From the NCBI RefSeq assembly GCF_003856835.1, contig NZ_CP034146.1, forward strand, positions 1-41,138: a stretch of DNA of 41,138 bases, given 5' to 3'. This document shows positions 30,831-39,150 of the stretch, piece after piece. Positions within the stretch are counted from its first letter, which is position 1. Each line of letters starts with the position of its first letter. Below the pieces are notes generated by a model, which searched no databases, was not told where the DNA came from, and saw nothing but the letters and a program-made list of their open reading frames with translations. The translations under genes and the position numbers were made by a program. The stretch comes from Haloplanus aerogenes (GTDB taxonomy: Archaea; Halobacteriota; Halobacteria; Halobacteriales; Haloferacaceae).

Positions 30831-32570
30831 TTATCCTGAATCTTCGTCCTCGGCTGTATCCTGCTCAGCTGATTCGACTTCCTCCTGGATCATCTCCGCG
30901 AACTCGGATTGACCGACAAATCCACCTCCAATACCGGCTGCTAAGACGTCCTGCCGATGACTAAGCCAGTCCTCGAATGACTCATCTGTATCGATGTCAA
31001 ATGCGTATCGATACCCTGTCTGGGGCATCTCAACCGGGTCAACCGTCTGTCTGAAATTCAGCCACTGAGTCGGGTCAATCTCCTCTGCTAAGAGTTGTTC
31101 AATAACGGCGATGATCTCGTCGTCCGAGACCTCACGACGCAACATCGGATTAAACTCCTCCATAACGCCATCTGGCGTTTCGTTCGACAAGTACTCGAGA
31201 TAGAGTGTCGTACCAATCCACAGCTGTTTGAATGAGTCCAACTCACTATCAGAAAGCTCCGAGACGGCCTTCACCCAGCCGTAACCGACATGCCCCCAGT
31301 CGGGGAAATTCACACCTGTCTTCAATTCATAGCGGAGAAATGCACCCGTGAGCTCGGCAACCGAAATATAGACCGCTTGGAGAGCTCGAGCTTCCGAATA
31401 CGAATCGTGGGCAAGTCCTGGATAGGGAGAACTCCAGTTTGTAGTGTCGTCATCAATCGCATCGGCTGTCGAGTCCACGAGTTCCCGCAAAATCCCGGGG
31501 AAGTAGTTGATGATCGCGCTTGTGTACCTTCGATCGTAGTTTTGATTCTCGTCTCGGACGTGAACCGAGTTCGCCAGCTGCCAGCCCAAGTAGCGCGTCG
31601 CCTTACCCGTTCCCTTCCACAGACCAGCCTCAGCAGCGTTTTGTAACACATCCTTCGACGATTCGATCGCCTCTCCCCGCACTCGTTCATCGATACCGTC
31701 GTAATCCAAATCGAGGACGAGATCCGAGAGTCCTTGCACAGGGAGGAGAACAGGTCGATCCAGCGATTCGTCAACGCCAGCCTGCCCGATTGTCTCCAAG
31801 GTACTCACTACCTCGGTCGCACCCTCCTCTAATTCCGTCGCAACAGCAGTCTCACCAGTGCTGGTGAGTCGATTCGTACAGAGGTCTTCCAGTGAGTCAC
31901 CGACAGGTGTGTCCTCTTCAAGCATCTCTACAGAACACTCTGCTAAGAGTTCGGTCACCCGTCGGCTGATGATATCTAACCCCAGATAGACGGCGGCAGC
32001 ATCTCGTTCGTTGATCTGTGAATTAATGACGGACAATACGACAAGGAACGGGTCCGGTTCACGATGATCATCACTCGACGCCTCTGCCTGGTCGATAATT
32101 TGAGAAGCAGTCAGATCGTCCTCCAGTCGATCTAGAATTCCCTCAGGAGTACTCTGTTCTAGAGTACGGTCGACGAAGTCGAAGAGCGAAACAAACGCGA
32201 CAATCGCCAGAAGTCCAGAAAAATACATCCACAGCTCTATCCAGAAGCCGTCTACATACCCGTACGCGAACAATCCTAAGAGGCTGATGCCGATCGAGAC
32301 AGCAAATACCCCGACTGTTCGTAGATAAATCGTGTCCGAACGGAAGAGGTCGGGAAGACGGGGAGAATACTGTGAGGTAGACAGCTGAACGCCTAAGATC
32401 ACCACCGAAAAGACGATCGCGAAAATCGAAGCCTGAATTCCTGCCAAGGTGGAGAAGATGGACGTCCCGACGGCTGAGAGATCCATATTCAAACAGTACG
32501 CAGAGACAGGCAGGATCAGTAGCGCCAAAACGAGGGGATAGCGGAATTTATAGAACGTCTCGTTACGCAT
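30831..32570 (-). CDS. DUF2254-like membrane protein
   Basis: A 579-residue protein. The first 150 residues have four membrane segments (YPLVLALLILPVSAYCL, IQASIFAIVFSVVILGVQL, VGVFAVSIGISLLGLFAYG and MYFSGLLAIVAFVSLFDFV). The IQASIFAIVFSVVILGVQLSTSQYSPRLPDLFRSD stretch matches DUF2254 (predicted membrane protein of unknown function). The remaining 420 residues are a soluble, helical, acidic domain with no catalytic pattern. The family may form channels or sensors but has no tested role. The gene is monocistronic. Confidence 0.75.
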   Translation of the reverse strand: MRNETFYKFRYPLVLALLILPVSAYCLNMDLSAVGTSIFSTLAGIQASIFAIVFSVVILGVQLSTSQYSPRLPDLFRSDTIYLRTVGVFAVSIGISLLGLFAYGYVDGFWIELWMYFSGLLAIVAFVSLFDFVDRTLEQSTPEGILDRLEDDLTASQIIDQAEASSDDHREPDPFLVVLSVINSQINERDAAAVYLGLDIISRRVTELLAECSVEMLEEDTPVGDSLEDLCTNRLTSTGETAVATELEEGATEVVSTLETIGQAGVDESLDRPVLLPVQGLSDLVLDLDYDGIDERVRGEAIESSKDVLQNAAEAGLWKGTGKATRYLGWQLANSVHVRDENQNYDRRYTSAIINYFPGILRELVDSTADAIDDDTTNWSSPYPGLAHDSYSEARALQAVYISVAELTGAFLRYELKTGVNFPDWGHVGYGWVKAVSELSDSELDSFKQLWIGTTLYLEYLSNETPDGVMEEFNPMLRREVSDDEIIAVIEQLLAEEIDPTQWLNFRQTVDPVEMPQTGYRYAFDIDTDESFEDWLSHRQDVLAAGIGGGFVGQSEFAEMIQEEVESAEQDTAEDEDSG

Positions 32571-32622
32571 TCAGTTCAATTGCGAGTTGGCTGGTACAAG
32601 ACGTTACTGGAGTCCGAGGCTG

Positions 32623-33570
32623 TCAATTCGCGGCTCTGGGGTCGTAGTAATCGTCGATCAACTCAAGTGCCTGTTCGATAGTTCGCTCGTCATACAGCAC
32701 ATCCTCCGAAACAAGACGCACCCACCTGGACCGATATCGATCCGATTGTCGAACCAGCCGTTCTATTTGCTCGCCATCGCCACCGGTCCAATACGCGAGT
32801 TGGCTACAGAACGCGACGTCAGCCTCTGTTTGACTCGCATACCCTGCACTACTGCCGCTCCACAGGCGCCGGAAGACGTCACTAGCGGGCCCGTACTGTG
32901 CCCGTTCGATGACGGTGGTATCACTCAAATCAACGTCGACACCGGGCTCTGATGGCAACCCACCGAATTCCTGAACATCGACGGCAGACAACGTGGCCGC
33001 AGTCTCGGCTGGATCAGTAGCTCCTTTCCACGCCTTGTAGACGGCCCGGAGTGCCGCCGTCCGCTCGGTAATCGTCGCCGCTGTCGACGACAACTGCTCG
33101 CCTGTGATTGGGATATGGAACTCCGCATCACAGATTTTGATCGGCCCGGAGGTCCAACTCGGGGGCTGCCCCGCAACGATAATCCGAATGCTTTGGCCGC
33201 CAGATACAACTTCGGTGTAGGAATCAAGCGTCTCAATCACCGTCTGGGCCCAGTCATCGAGATCGCCCGTCTTTGGGTCGCGACAGCTGCCGAGTACGAC
33301 GCCAGTGAATGGGTCCTCACGAGTCGGGTAGAAAGCGAGTCCGTTGACATCCATCTCGGAAGCCGTTGCCGCGGTGTATGCATCCTCAAAACTGCCCCAG
33401 GTCATTTCATCATCAAAGGTTGCGCGCTCGCCAGTGGCCGGATCGATTGGTGTGAGGAAAACCCCCTCCGATGAGTCATCAGCGTCATCTGCCCGCCAGC
33501 AGACCCACTGCTCGCGTTCGCGAAGCGCCTCAGGAACGGTCTCCCAACCGGGAATGTGGTCACTGAGCAT
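32623..33570 (-). CDS. Primase-polymerase-like protein with degenerate active site
   Basis: A 315-residue protein. The N-terminal part follows the archaeo-eukaryotic primase-polymerase pattern of viral and plasmid replication proteins: WETVPEALREREQWVCWR, PIDPATGERATF, TWGSFEDAYTAAT, then DPFTGVVLGSCRDPKTGDLDDWAQTVIETLDSYTEV. The C-terminal part (DVFRRLWSGSSAGYASQTEADVAFCSQLAYWTGGD, then SDRYRSRWVR) matches the helix-bundle domain beside NrS-1-type polymerases. The catalytic DLD expected after TGV reads VLG, the S-P-S-G-T-G loop reads VSGGQS, and no helicase domain follows. It is probably a non-catalytic relative or fragment. The start is uncertain; an ATG at 33624 is also in frame. Confidence 0.7.
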   Translation of the reverse strand: MLSDHIPGWETVPEALREREQWVCWRADDADDSSEGVFLTPIDPATGERATFDDEMTWGSFEDAYTAATASEMDVNGLAFYPTREDPFTGVVLGSCRDPKTGDLDDWAQTVIETLDSYTEVVSGGQSIRIIVAGQPPSWTSGPIKICDAEFHIPITGEQLSSTAATITERTAALRAVYKAWKGATDPAETAATLSAVDVQEFGGLPSEPGVDVDLSDTTVIERAQYGPASDVFRRLWSGSSAGYASQTEADVAFCSQLAYWTGGDGEQIERLVRQSDRYRSRWVRLVSEDVLYDERTIEQALELIDDYYDPRAAN

Positions 33571-33824
33571 CGGTACGACCTCCCTCTGGATCGCCAAGAT
33601 GTCTCGTCTTGTCCGAACGGTCACACAGTTCTGTAGAGCGTCGATACTTGGGGGGCGACATTAGTGAGTGACAGGACCGCATAGAACTTGTACTCTCTGG
33701 GGGCGGAGAAGTCTCACACTCGATCATAATCGGAACTGCCCCCATTACTAGCGGAGAGAATTCCGAGTATGAAATCGGGTATTGGAAACACATACCCGCA
33801 AAATCGCCAAAATAGGGAGTATAT

Positions 33825-34715
33825 TCAACCTAGGAATTTTTTGAGAGCACCTCTGATATACTCGCTCCAGGGTCGAGGATCGTCGACGGAGGAATATCTG
33901 AGACCCAGAATCCCAGTGAGTGTATAAAAGAGCCCAAATCCAAAAAACAGCAGACCGATTAAGAATAAAATGGCACCGACGATTTGAGATTCAATAACCA
34001 CTGTTGGCAGCGAGACACCAGCGACGCTCGGGAAATTGTAAGGGCCGAGCTGGAAAGCGGTGAGGAGCATAATGAACCCAAAAACAGTTGACCCGCCTGC
34101 AATCGCCAACAGATGGATTCCGAGCCGATAAGAGTCGGCCCAGAAAGATTGTATGTATCCAAAGCGTTCGCGGGCTATCTCCTCTGCAGTTTCGTCGGGG
34201 AAATCTTCGGCATCTATCTCAGCGGATTCGATGATTTGTGTTACTTTATTTTCCGAGATGGTTTGTGGATCTGCTGATTCAAGGATTTCCTCAATCTTCT
34301 CATCCGACAGTAAGCCTGGATCAGCTGCCTCAACGATTTCCGTCTTCTTTTCATCAGAGAAATCGGACACTGGTAATGCTTCAGCGACCCATCGTGCTTG
34401 CTCTGTCGGAACATCATCTAACTCAGCCGACTGCAGTACTCCGGAAATTTGATTGGTAAGATCCGCATCCGCATCGAGTTCTTCAGGAGCGAGATCCCAG
34501 ACATAGCCTGGACCGGACTCCCGTTTTGTGACCTCCCCCTGGTCTCGTAATTCTTTGAGACGTTTGCGGACCGTCGTGGGGGTCGTATCCTTGTCTAGAG
34601 CCTCAGTGATTTCACGGGGGGTGGCTGGGAGTTCATTCGCGTCTTGGAGTCCGCGCATCGCTCCACGGACCTGGGCAAGTGTAACAGATCGTGATGGGCC
34701 CCGTGAGCTGGACAT
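33825..34715 (-). CDS. Winged-helix protein with C-terminal membrane anchor
   Basis: A 296-residue protein in three parts. Residues 8-75 form a winged helix (VTLAQVRGAMRGLQD, TPREITEALDKDTTPTTVRKRLKELRDQGEV, then a GYVWDL wing). Residues about 110-170 hold short acidic repeats of the form S-D-E-K-x-x-E-I-x-E-S/A-A-D-P (for example LLSDEKIEEILESADP). Residues 200-275 form two membrane helices (LLAIAGGSTVFGFIMLLTAF and IVGAILFLIGLLFFGFGLFYTL). A DNA-binding domain tied to the membrane suggests a membrane-bound transcription factor, or a plasmid tether. It has no known partner. Confidence 0.7.
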   Translation of the reverse strand: MSSSRGPSRSVTLAQVRGAMRGLQDANELPATPREITEALDKDTTPTTVRKRLKELRDQGEVTKRESGPGYVWDLAPEELDADADLTNQISGVLQSAELDDVPTEQARWVAEALPVSDFSDEKKTEIVEAADPGLLSDEKIEEILESADPQTISENKVTQIIESAEIDAEDFPDETAEEIARERFGYIQSFWADSYRLGIHLLAIAGGSTVFGFIMLLTAFQLGPYNFPSVAGVSLPTVVIESQIVGAILFLIGLLFFGFGLFYTLTGILGLRYSSVDDPRPWSEYIRGALKKFLG

Positions 34716-35067
34716 AACGTACGCGATTCCCTTCCGTATTCAGAATAGTTCTCATATCACCGCAAAAGGCTTTTGGGAAACTCGGCCCCATATGGCAGTA
34801 AGATGCTCTGAACAACGCTACGCGCGTGGCTCGTCCCAGCTACGCATTCAGAAAGGCCAGCTCCCCCAGCTGAGGATTCCCCCAACCGAGGCAGCCGACC
34901 AAGCAGACTCGGTTGAGTGGAACCGGATACCAGCCAGGGGACGACCAAATGGGCTGGTTAGTAGTGCCCAGACCAAGGTCAGGGGCCGGTCTATGTATCA
35001 CTTATGGTGGTAGATGGACGCCTGGGTTTGGGTGCTACTGAGCCCAACCACCAGAACACCCGACCAT
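34716..35067. other. Non-coding leader with consecutive hairpins
   Basis: No gene was seen. Stems include CAGCT/AGCTG (34858-34872), AACCGAG/CTCGGTT (34884-34914), ACCAGCC/GGCTGGT (34929-34958) and GGTTTGGG/CCCAACC with one bulge (35025-35049). They lie upstream of the gene at 35068, so they may be a leader RNA or an independent transcript. Confidence 0.4.
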
Positions 35068-35712
35068 ATGATAATCCCAGACCTCGCGGAGGAAATCCGT
35101 GATGGCACGCCAAATGCGGACAGTACGGAGGACGTGATCAAGCTCAGCCGCTGTATGTATCGGGATGGCTTAGTGCCGGACACCGACGCATCGAGGACCC
35201 GCTCAGCGCTCGAAGATCTCTTCGACGGGTATCTAGACCACAACGTGAGTACGTGTCTTCGCCACCTACACGACCTCGACCTAGTCAATCGGTGGGTTGA
35301 GGGACCGGAGACACTCATCATTCACGACCGTCGCGATGAAATCGTCAACGGCGAAGACCTGGAGAGACTCGTCGTCGAGGAGATCGAACGTGTGATTGCG
35401 GATATGCAGGCAGACGATCCATCCGACGATAGCGACGATACAGCAGCCGTAGCAGATGGTGGAAGACCGGACGACACTCGAGTTCTCCGAGACACATTAG
35501 CGGACGCCTTTGAGGTCGATCCCGAGGACGTCGAGGACGAACTCCGGTCTGGAGACGTCTTGGACCGAATCGACAAACTCGGAACAGCGGTGACCGCCAT
35601 CGACTTCGATTCGGCCGTCGAGAAGGATCGAGAGTACGACGACATCCGGTTCATCCGGAACCCCTACCAGTACGAACTGTCTGAACGGGCGATGAACCTC
35701 ATCAACGCATAA
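35068..35712 (+). CDS. Winged-helix family protein (paralogue of 1951 and 37662)
   Basis: A 214-residue protein sharing the C-terminal architecture of the regulator at 1951-3054. It has an N-terminal helix-turn-helix region (EDVIKLSRCMYRDGLV...LFDGYLDHNVSTCLRHLHDLDLV), then IIHDRRDEIVNGEDLERLVVEEIERVIADM, an acidic linker, a VADGGRPDDTRVLRDTLADAFEVDPEDVEDELRSGD block, and a YDDIRFIRNPYQYELSERAMNLI end. It probably binds DNA. The frame is open to 35014, but an ATG at 35068 begins the conserved part. It is followed closely by a small membrane gene. Confidence 0.7.
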   Translation: MIIPDLAEEIRDGTPNADSTEDVIKLSRCMYRDGLVPDTDASRTRSALEDLFDGYLDHNVSTCLRHLHDLDLVNRWVEGPETLIIHDRRDEIVNGEDLERLVVEEIERVIADMQADDPSDDSDDTAAVADGGRPDDTRVLRDTLADAFEVDPEDVEDELRSGDVLDRIDKLGTAVTAIDFDSAVEKDREYDDIRFIRNPYQYELSERAMNLINA

Positions 35713-35723
35713 AGGTGTAAACA

Positions 35724-35915
35724 ATGGGAGATGAACTCGGATACGAGATCTTCGCGTCGATCGTCATCATCGCTGTTTTCGGAGCGGTGATTCTAGCACT
35801 GCTTGGCATCGATCCAAGCGGTTACATCAACCTGCTTCCGGTCATCGTGGTCGGCGCCTTCATCATCGGGTTAGTCGTGACGATTGGAAAGACAGCGTCC
35901 AGTCTTCTGGGGTAG
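35724..35915 (+). CDS. Small two-segment membrane protein
   Basis: A 63-residue protein with two hydrophobic helices (IFASIVIIAVFGAVILALLG and LLPVIVVGAFIIGLVVTIG) separated by DPSGYIN. It starts 11 bases after the winged-helix gene, so the two form an operon. The HipA-like operon also ends in a small membrane protein after a paralogous winged-helix gene. Confidence 0.6.
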   Translation: MGDELGYEIFASIVIIAVFGAVILALLGIDPSGYINLLPVIVVGAFIIGLVVTIGKTASSLLG

Positions 35916-36062
35916 CTGTGTCAAATCCCCTGCTGCGCCGTACTTTTCCTGGTAGATTGAGACGAAGATTGAGCGATAGCTAATCAGTTTCCGACTTTGT
36001 TAATGGAGTCGGAAACTCAAAGTGGCTGGCACAGGTTCTCGAGGGTAACTGTATATAAACCG

Positions 36063-36725
36063 ATGTCCACCGAGACGAATTCGGAAACTCAGTCGAACGA
36101 ACAGGCCGATGTCTGGCTCACGCCCGACCAGGTCGACGCGATGCGCGATGTGGCGATCGACACCGGGGCCAAGTACCTCCGACAGCGGAACGAGGCCATC
36201 ATCACGTTGCTCGCAGATACCGGGCTCCGCAACGAGGAGCTCACGCAGCTGACGGTCGAGATGTACCTGCGTGACCAGGGGGAACTCTATCTCCCGAAAG
36301 AGATCCAGAAATCGAGTCACAACGGCCGCTCTGATTGGCCACGATCCCACCATCTCGAGCTCGACGTCGACGGGACGTTAGGTACACAGCGCTCCCTGAA
36401 CAGTTACCTCGACAATCGATGGAAGGAGAGTCCCTATCTATTCCCGAGTCGCCAGAAAGAGCAGATCACGACCCGGTCAGTCCGGAATCTCGTTAAACGC
36501 GCTGCGGTCGAAGCTGATGTGCGTCCCTACAAATACGAGAATGGGGACTTCGGACGCGGTGACCCTCAGGACGTCCATCCTCATGTCCTCCGCCACAGTC
36601 TCGCCTACCGGCTCCTGCACGAGCGCGACGACGATAAGTTCGATATCTACTTTGTCCGGAATCGGCTGCGGCATGCCTCCCTCCAGACGACGCTCCGAGA
36701 GTACGATCACTTCCGAACGATATGA
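36063..36725 (+). CDS. Tyrosine recombinase/integrase
   Basis: A 220-residue tyrosine recombinase catalytic domain. The active-site Arg is in DTGLRNEELTQL, His-x-x-Arg is HPHVLRHSLAYRLL, the next His is LRHASLQTT and the nucleophile is the Tyr of LREYDHF. It lacks a full N-terminal SAM-like core-binding domain: only about 50 residues precede the first Arg, so it is shorter than typical XerC/D-type enzymes (about 300). An in-frame ATG at 35997 would not supply one. It may resolve plasmid dimers or be a truncated integrase; no attachment site was found. Confidence 0.85.
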   Translation: MSTETNSETQSNEQADVWLTPDQVDAMRDVAIDTGAKYLRQRNEAIITLLADTGLRNEELTQLTVEMYLRDQGELYLPKEIQKSSHNGRSDWPRSHHLELDVDGTLGTQRSLNSYLDNRWKESPYLFPSRQKEQITTRSVRNLVKRAAVEADVRPYKYENGDFGRGDPQDVHPHVLRHSLAYRLLHERDDDKFDIYFVRNRLRHASLQTTLREYDHFRTI

Positions 36726-36914
36726 CTGTCTGTAAGGTCGGAAGAATATGAACTAGAGAAAGGCGATACAGTCTGGATCAAGATCGTTGACATTGGTCAC
36801 TTCCAAGCTTGAGTCCTCGTGCTGTCACGGGCATCGTAGTCTTCTCTGCTCGTGATACCGCAATCAGCCTGAAAAGGAGCCGGAGTTCAACCCGGCTTGG
36901 ACGATACTGTCCCG

Positions 36915-37262
36915 TTACCGTTCCAACTCGAGAAGTCTCTCGAACGCCAATTCCTCGACCTTACTAATGTGGTCGACGATTTCGTTATCGGTGTTGATCT
37001 GGTACATTTGACTACCGCCCCTCTCTCTAGTCTTGACGACGAGACCCATCTCCTGTAGCTCCCCAATGTTCTCGTAGACCGTACTCCGGGCCACTCCACT
37101 GATCTTGTGGATGTCGCTGATAGTTAAATCATGATCGCGCTCGCTCAATAGCGCCGAGAGGATCTTCACCTTGCCTGACTCACCGAACACGTGGGTGAGA
37201 GGGGCGTCATCGGAGTATGCGTCGTCGTTTTCTGGCCCATCTCGTTTGATCTCCGTAGGCAT
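36915..37262 (-). CDS. Winged-helix repressor
   Basis: A 115-residue protein with a central winged helix: FGESGKVKILSALLSERDHDLTISDIHKISGVARSTVYENIGELQEMGLVVKT, a wing (GGSQMYQIN) and a C-terminal helix likely for dimerisation. It is expressed divergently from the HipA-like operon, with its own TATA (TATATGC on the minus strand, about 37280-37287). It is the prime candidate to bind the TGTTGGA/TCCAACA palindrome between the two promoters and to repress both. An earlier start at 37337 would overlap that operator and is rejected. Confidence 0.75.
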   Translation of the reverse strand: MPTEIKRDGPENDDAYSDDAPLTHVFGESGKVKILSALLSERDHDLTISDIHKISGVARSTVYENIGELQEMGLVVKTRERGGSQMYQINTDNEIVDHISKVEELAFERLLELER

Positions 37263-37317
37263 CACAACCCAACCTTGTATTCCGATAGCATATATCCGTT
37301 TGGGCGGAGGACATCGT

Positions 37318-37334
37318 TGTTGGATTGTCCAACA
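37318..37334. promoter_or_regulatory. 17-bp operator palindrome
   Basis: TGTTGGA / TCCAACA with a TTG centre, perfect over 7 + 7 bp. It sits between the TATA of the left gene and the TATATA (37340-37345) of the right operon. Confidence 0.6.
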
Positions 37335-37339
37335 CACTT

Positions 37340-37345
37340 ATATAC
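37340..37345 (+). promoter_or_regulatory. TATA box of the HipA-like operon
   Basis: TATATA lies 27 bases before the GTG at 37367, as expected for a leaderless transcript, and directly downstream of the operator palindrome. Confidence 0.6.
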
Positions 37346-37366
37346 TCGTGTGCTGTATGGTCTCGT

Positions 37367-37678
37367 GTGACCGTCCGGCAGAAACATACCAAGGTCATCC
37401 ACAAACTCCTCTACCGACGCTGCTTCGCGGGCGATCCCGTCTCACCCGAAACAGTCGCTGACTGGTTTCCAGTTGGCGAGGCTGAGCAGGTCAAGCGAGA
37501 AATCGAACGGATGGCCTCCGATCCAGGCGCACCGGTTCGTGTAGTAGACGAGGGCCCAGACGTCTGCTTATCCAGCGTCGAGGAGGCTTTGATTTACCTC
37601 GACAAACACGATAGCTACGTCCCTTCCGGGCTCGAGGCATTCCTTCAGACCACTCCTGTGAATGAGTCACGACTTTAG
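37367..37678 (+). CDS. Small winged-helix-like protein, first gene of the HipA-like operon
   Basis: A 103-residue protein with a helix-turn-helix pattern: VIHKLLYRRCFAGDPVSPETVADWFPVGEAEQVKREIERMASDPGAPVRVVDEGPDVCLSS, followed by a helical end. The GTG start is supported by the TATA box and by the absence of a better ATG. The stop overlaps the next gene by 17 bases. In the first residues it is distantly reminiscent of the N-terminal winged helix of the 1951 regulator, so this pair may be a split form of that fusion; that is an inference. Confidence 0.6.
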   Translation: MTVRQKHTKVIHKLLYRRCFAGDPVSPETVADWFPVGEAEQVKREIERMASDPGAPVRVVDEGPDVCLSSVEEALIYLDKHDSYVPSGLEAFLQTTPVNESRL

Positions 37679-38264
37679 CATCATCCGCGAGGAGAACGGC
37701 GATCAGCCCAGCGTCGACGACCAAATGACCGTCGCGCGAACTCTCTACGAGGAGGGTATCACTACCGAGGAAACAGCGCTGAAAGAGGACGAGATCGCGG
37801 AACTTCTCGAGGAACGCGACGTTCATCTGGAGTACAAACTCCGGACGTGCCTCGACAACCTCCGTGACATCCCGGTGATCGTGGGGCACTTCCCACCCGG
37901 CTCGAAATACGTCCCGATCAGCGAGCGGCGCGACGAGATCATCTTCGACGAGGTCGAGGAGACGGTACGCGTCGACCGTGAGTCCCTCATCGAACACATT
38001 CACGATGACGACCCAGACGACGAGGACGAACTGCCGCTGACCGCCGACGGTCGCGGGGCTACAGTACGAGAGGTAGTCGCTGACGACGCCGACATCGATC
38101 CCGAGGACGTCGAGCACTACCTCCGTAGCGGCAACCGCGACACCCAGCGCGAGCGGCTCAACGACGCCATCGACGCGATCGTCGGTTCCGATGAGGTGAC
38201 GAAACGCGACGATTACGGCAAGGTCGTGTTCCGCCACAAAGCCTACCGCTACCACCTGATCTGA
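37662..38264 (+). CDS. Winged-helix family protein (paralogue of 1951 and 35068)
   Basis: A 200-residue protein aligning end to end with the C-terminal part of the 1951 regulator: PSVDDQMTVARTLYEEG, an alpha-helical DNA-binding segment (LKEDEIAELLEERDVHLEYKLRTCLDNLRDI), YVPISERRDEIIFDEVEETV, then an acidic linker, DPEDVEHYLRSGN and KRDDYGKVVFRHKAYRYHLI. Its start is inside the preceding gene, and the HipA-like gene follows 13 bases after its stop, so translation is coupled. It is probably the DNA-binding antitoxin-like partner of the kinase. Confidence 0.75.
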   Translation: MSHDFSIIREENGDQPSVDDQMTVARTLYEEGITTEETALKEDEIAELLEERDVHLEYKLRTCLDNLRDIPVIVGHFPPGSKYVPISERRDEIIFDEVEETVRVDRESLIEHIHDDDPDDEDELPLTADGRGATVREVVADDADIDPEDVEHYLRSGNRDTQRERLNDAIDAIVGSDEVTKRDDYGKVVFRHKAYRYHLI

Positions 38265-38277
38265 CGGAGAACTCTCT

Positions 38278-39150
38278 ATGTCCCAAACGACTGATACCCC
38301 CAGTTGGAGCGCCCCGAAAACCGAGTTCGAGGAACTGCTCGACTCGAGTTTTGTTCGTGACACCACGACTCCCGACAGCGTCAGCCACTCCAAGGCCGAC
38401 CGGATGCTACGGCTGACCACGACGGATCTCTTCTTCAAGGGGATTCGCCCCGACTTCGACAAGCGCGACCTCGACTTTCTCTGCGACCTCGTCTGTGCGA
38501 ATCTCGGTCGACATCTCGACTTGCCTGTCCTCCCGCAGTATCCCGTCGAGCATCCCGAGTACGGCCTTGGCCTGGTGAGTCCGCACCTCGAGGGGGAAAC
38601 CGGGATCGCCGTCGACGACCACAGCCAGCTCGCGAACGGCGACAAAGTTCCACAGCTCTGTGTGTTCGAAGAGTGGGTAATGAACACCGACGACAAGGCG
38701 GAACATTTCCGGACAGTCGACCATGAAGGGGAAAAGCGGGTCTATGCGTTCGACCACGGACACACGCTCCACCAGGCGAACAGCTTCGACGGGCAGGTTG
38801 AAACCAACGACCGCATTCGGCAAAGCGTCGGTCAGAACCCTTACAACTACGGATCGCCGTCGGAGGTCACGTCCGGAGTCGAGTTGATCCAGGGAACCAC
38901 CGACGAAGAGACCCGTCGTGTCGTAAGAAAGTCGCTCGATCAAATTCGAAGAGCTTCGCCGGACGATCCAGATATCGAGTCGCTCGTCGAGGATGCCGAT
39001 ACTCACACGACGACCGTGGTCAACACCTCCGAGAACGCCGGCGCAATATCGACCAGATCATCAAATCAAAATTTCAGTAGAACAAGTAGAAGATGGTATC
39101 CAGCCCCAAAACCGACGGGCGATCAGTTGAAATCGAGTGACTGTACGTGA
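38278..39150 (+). CDS. HipA-like kinase
   Basis: A 290-residue protein resembling the HipA-like kinase domain (HipA_2 type). The LFFKGIRPDFDKRDLDFLCDLVCANLGRHLDLPVLPQYPVE segment gives the P-loop-side Lys and the L-x-L-P pattern. FEEWVMNTDDKAEHF is the catalytic loop (normally N-x-D-R-x-x-x-N), and YAFDHGHTLHQ the D-x-G motif. The catalytic loop deviates, so activity should not be assumed. The last 40 residues are Ser/Arg-rich and poorly conserved. HipA kinases are toxins that phosphorylate translation factors. The two small winged-helix genes before it would be the cognate regulators or antitoxins. Confidence 0.7.
   Translation: MSQTTDTPSWSAPKTEFEELLDSSFVRDTTTPDSVSHSKADRMLRLTTTDLFFKGIRPDFDKRDLDFLCDLVCANLGRHLDLPVLPQYPVEHPEYGLGLVSPHLEGETGIAVDDHSQLANGDKVPQLCVFEEWVMNTDDKAEHFRTVDHEGEKRVYAFDHGHTLHQANSFDGQVETNDRIRQSVGQNPYNYGSPSEVTSGVELIQGTTDEETRRVVRKSLDQIRRASPDDPDIESLVEDADTHTTTVVNTSENAGAISTRSSNQNFSRTSRRWYPAPKPTGDQLKSSDCT

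Noticed and set aside
34450-34457. A lone TTGGTAAG half-site.
   Set aside because: It is inside a coding sequence and has no inverted partner at the expected distance.
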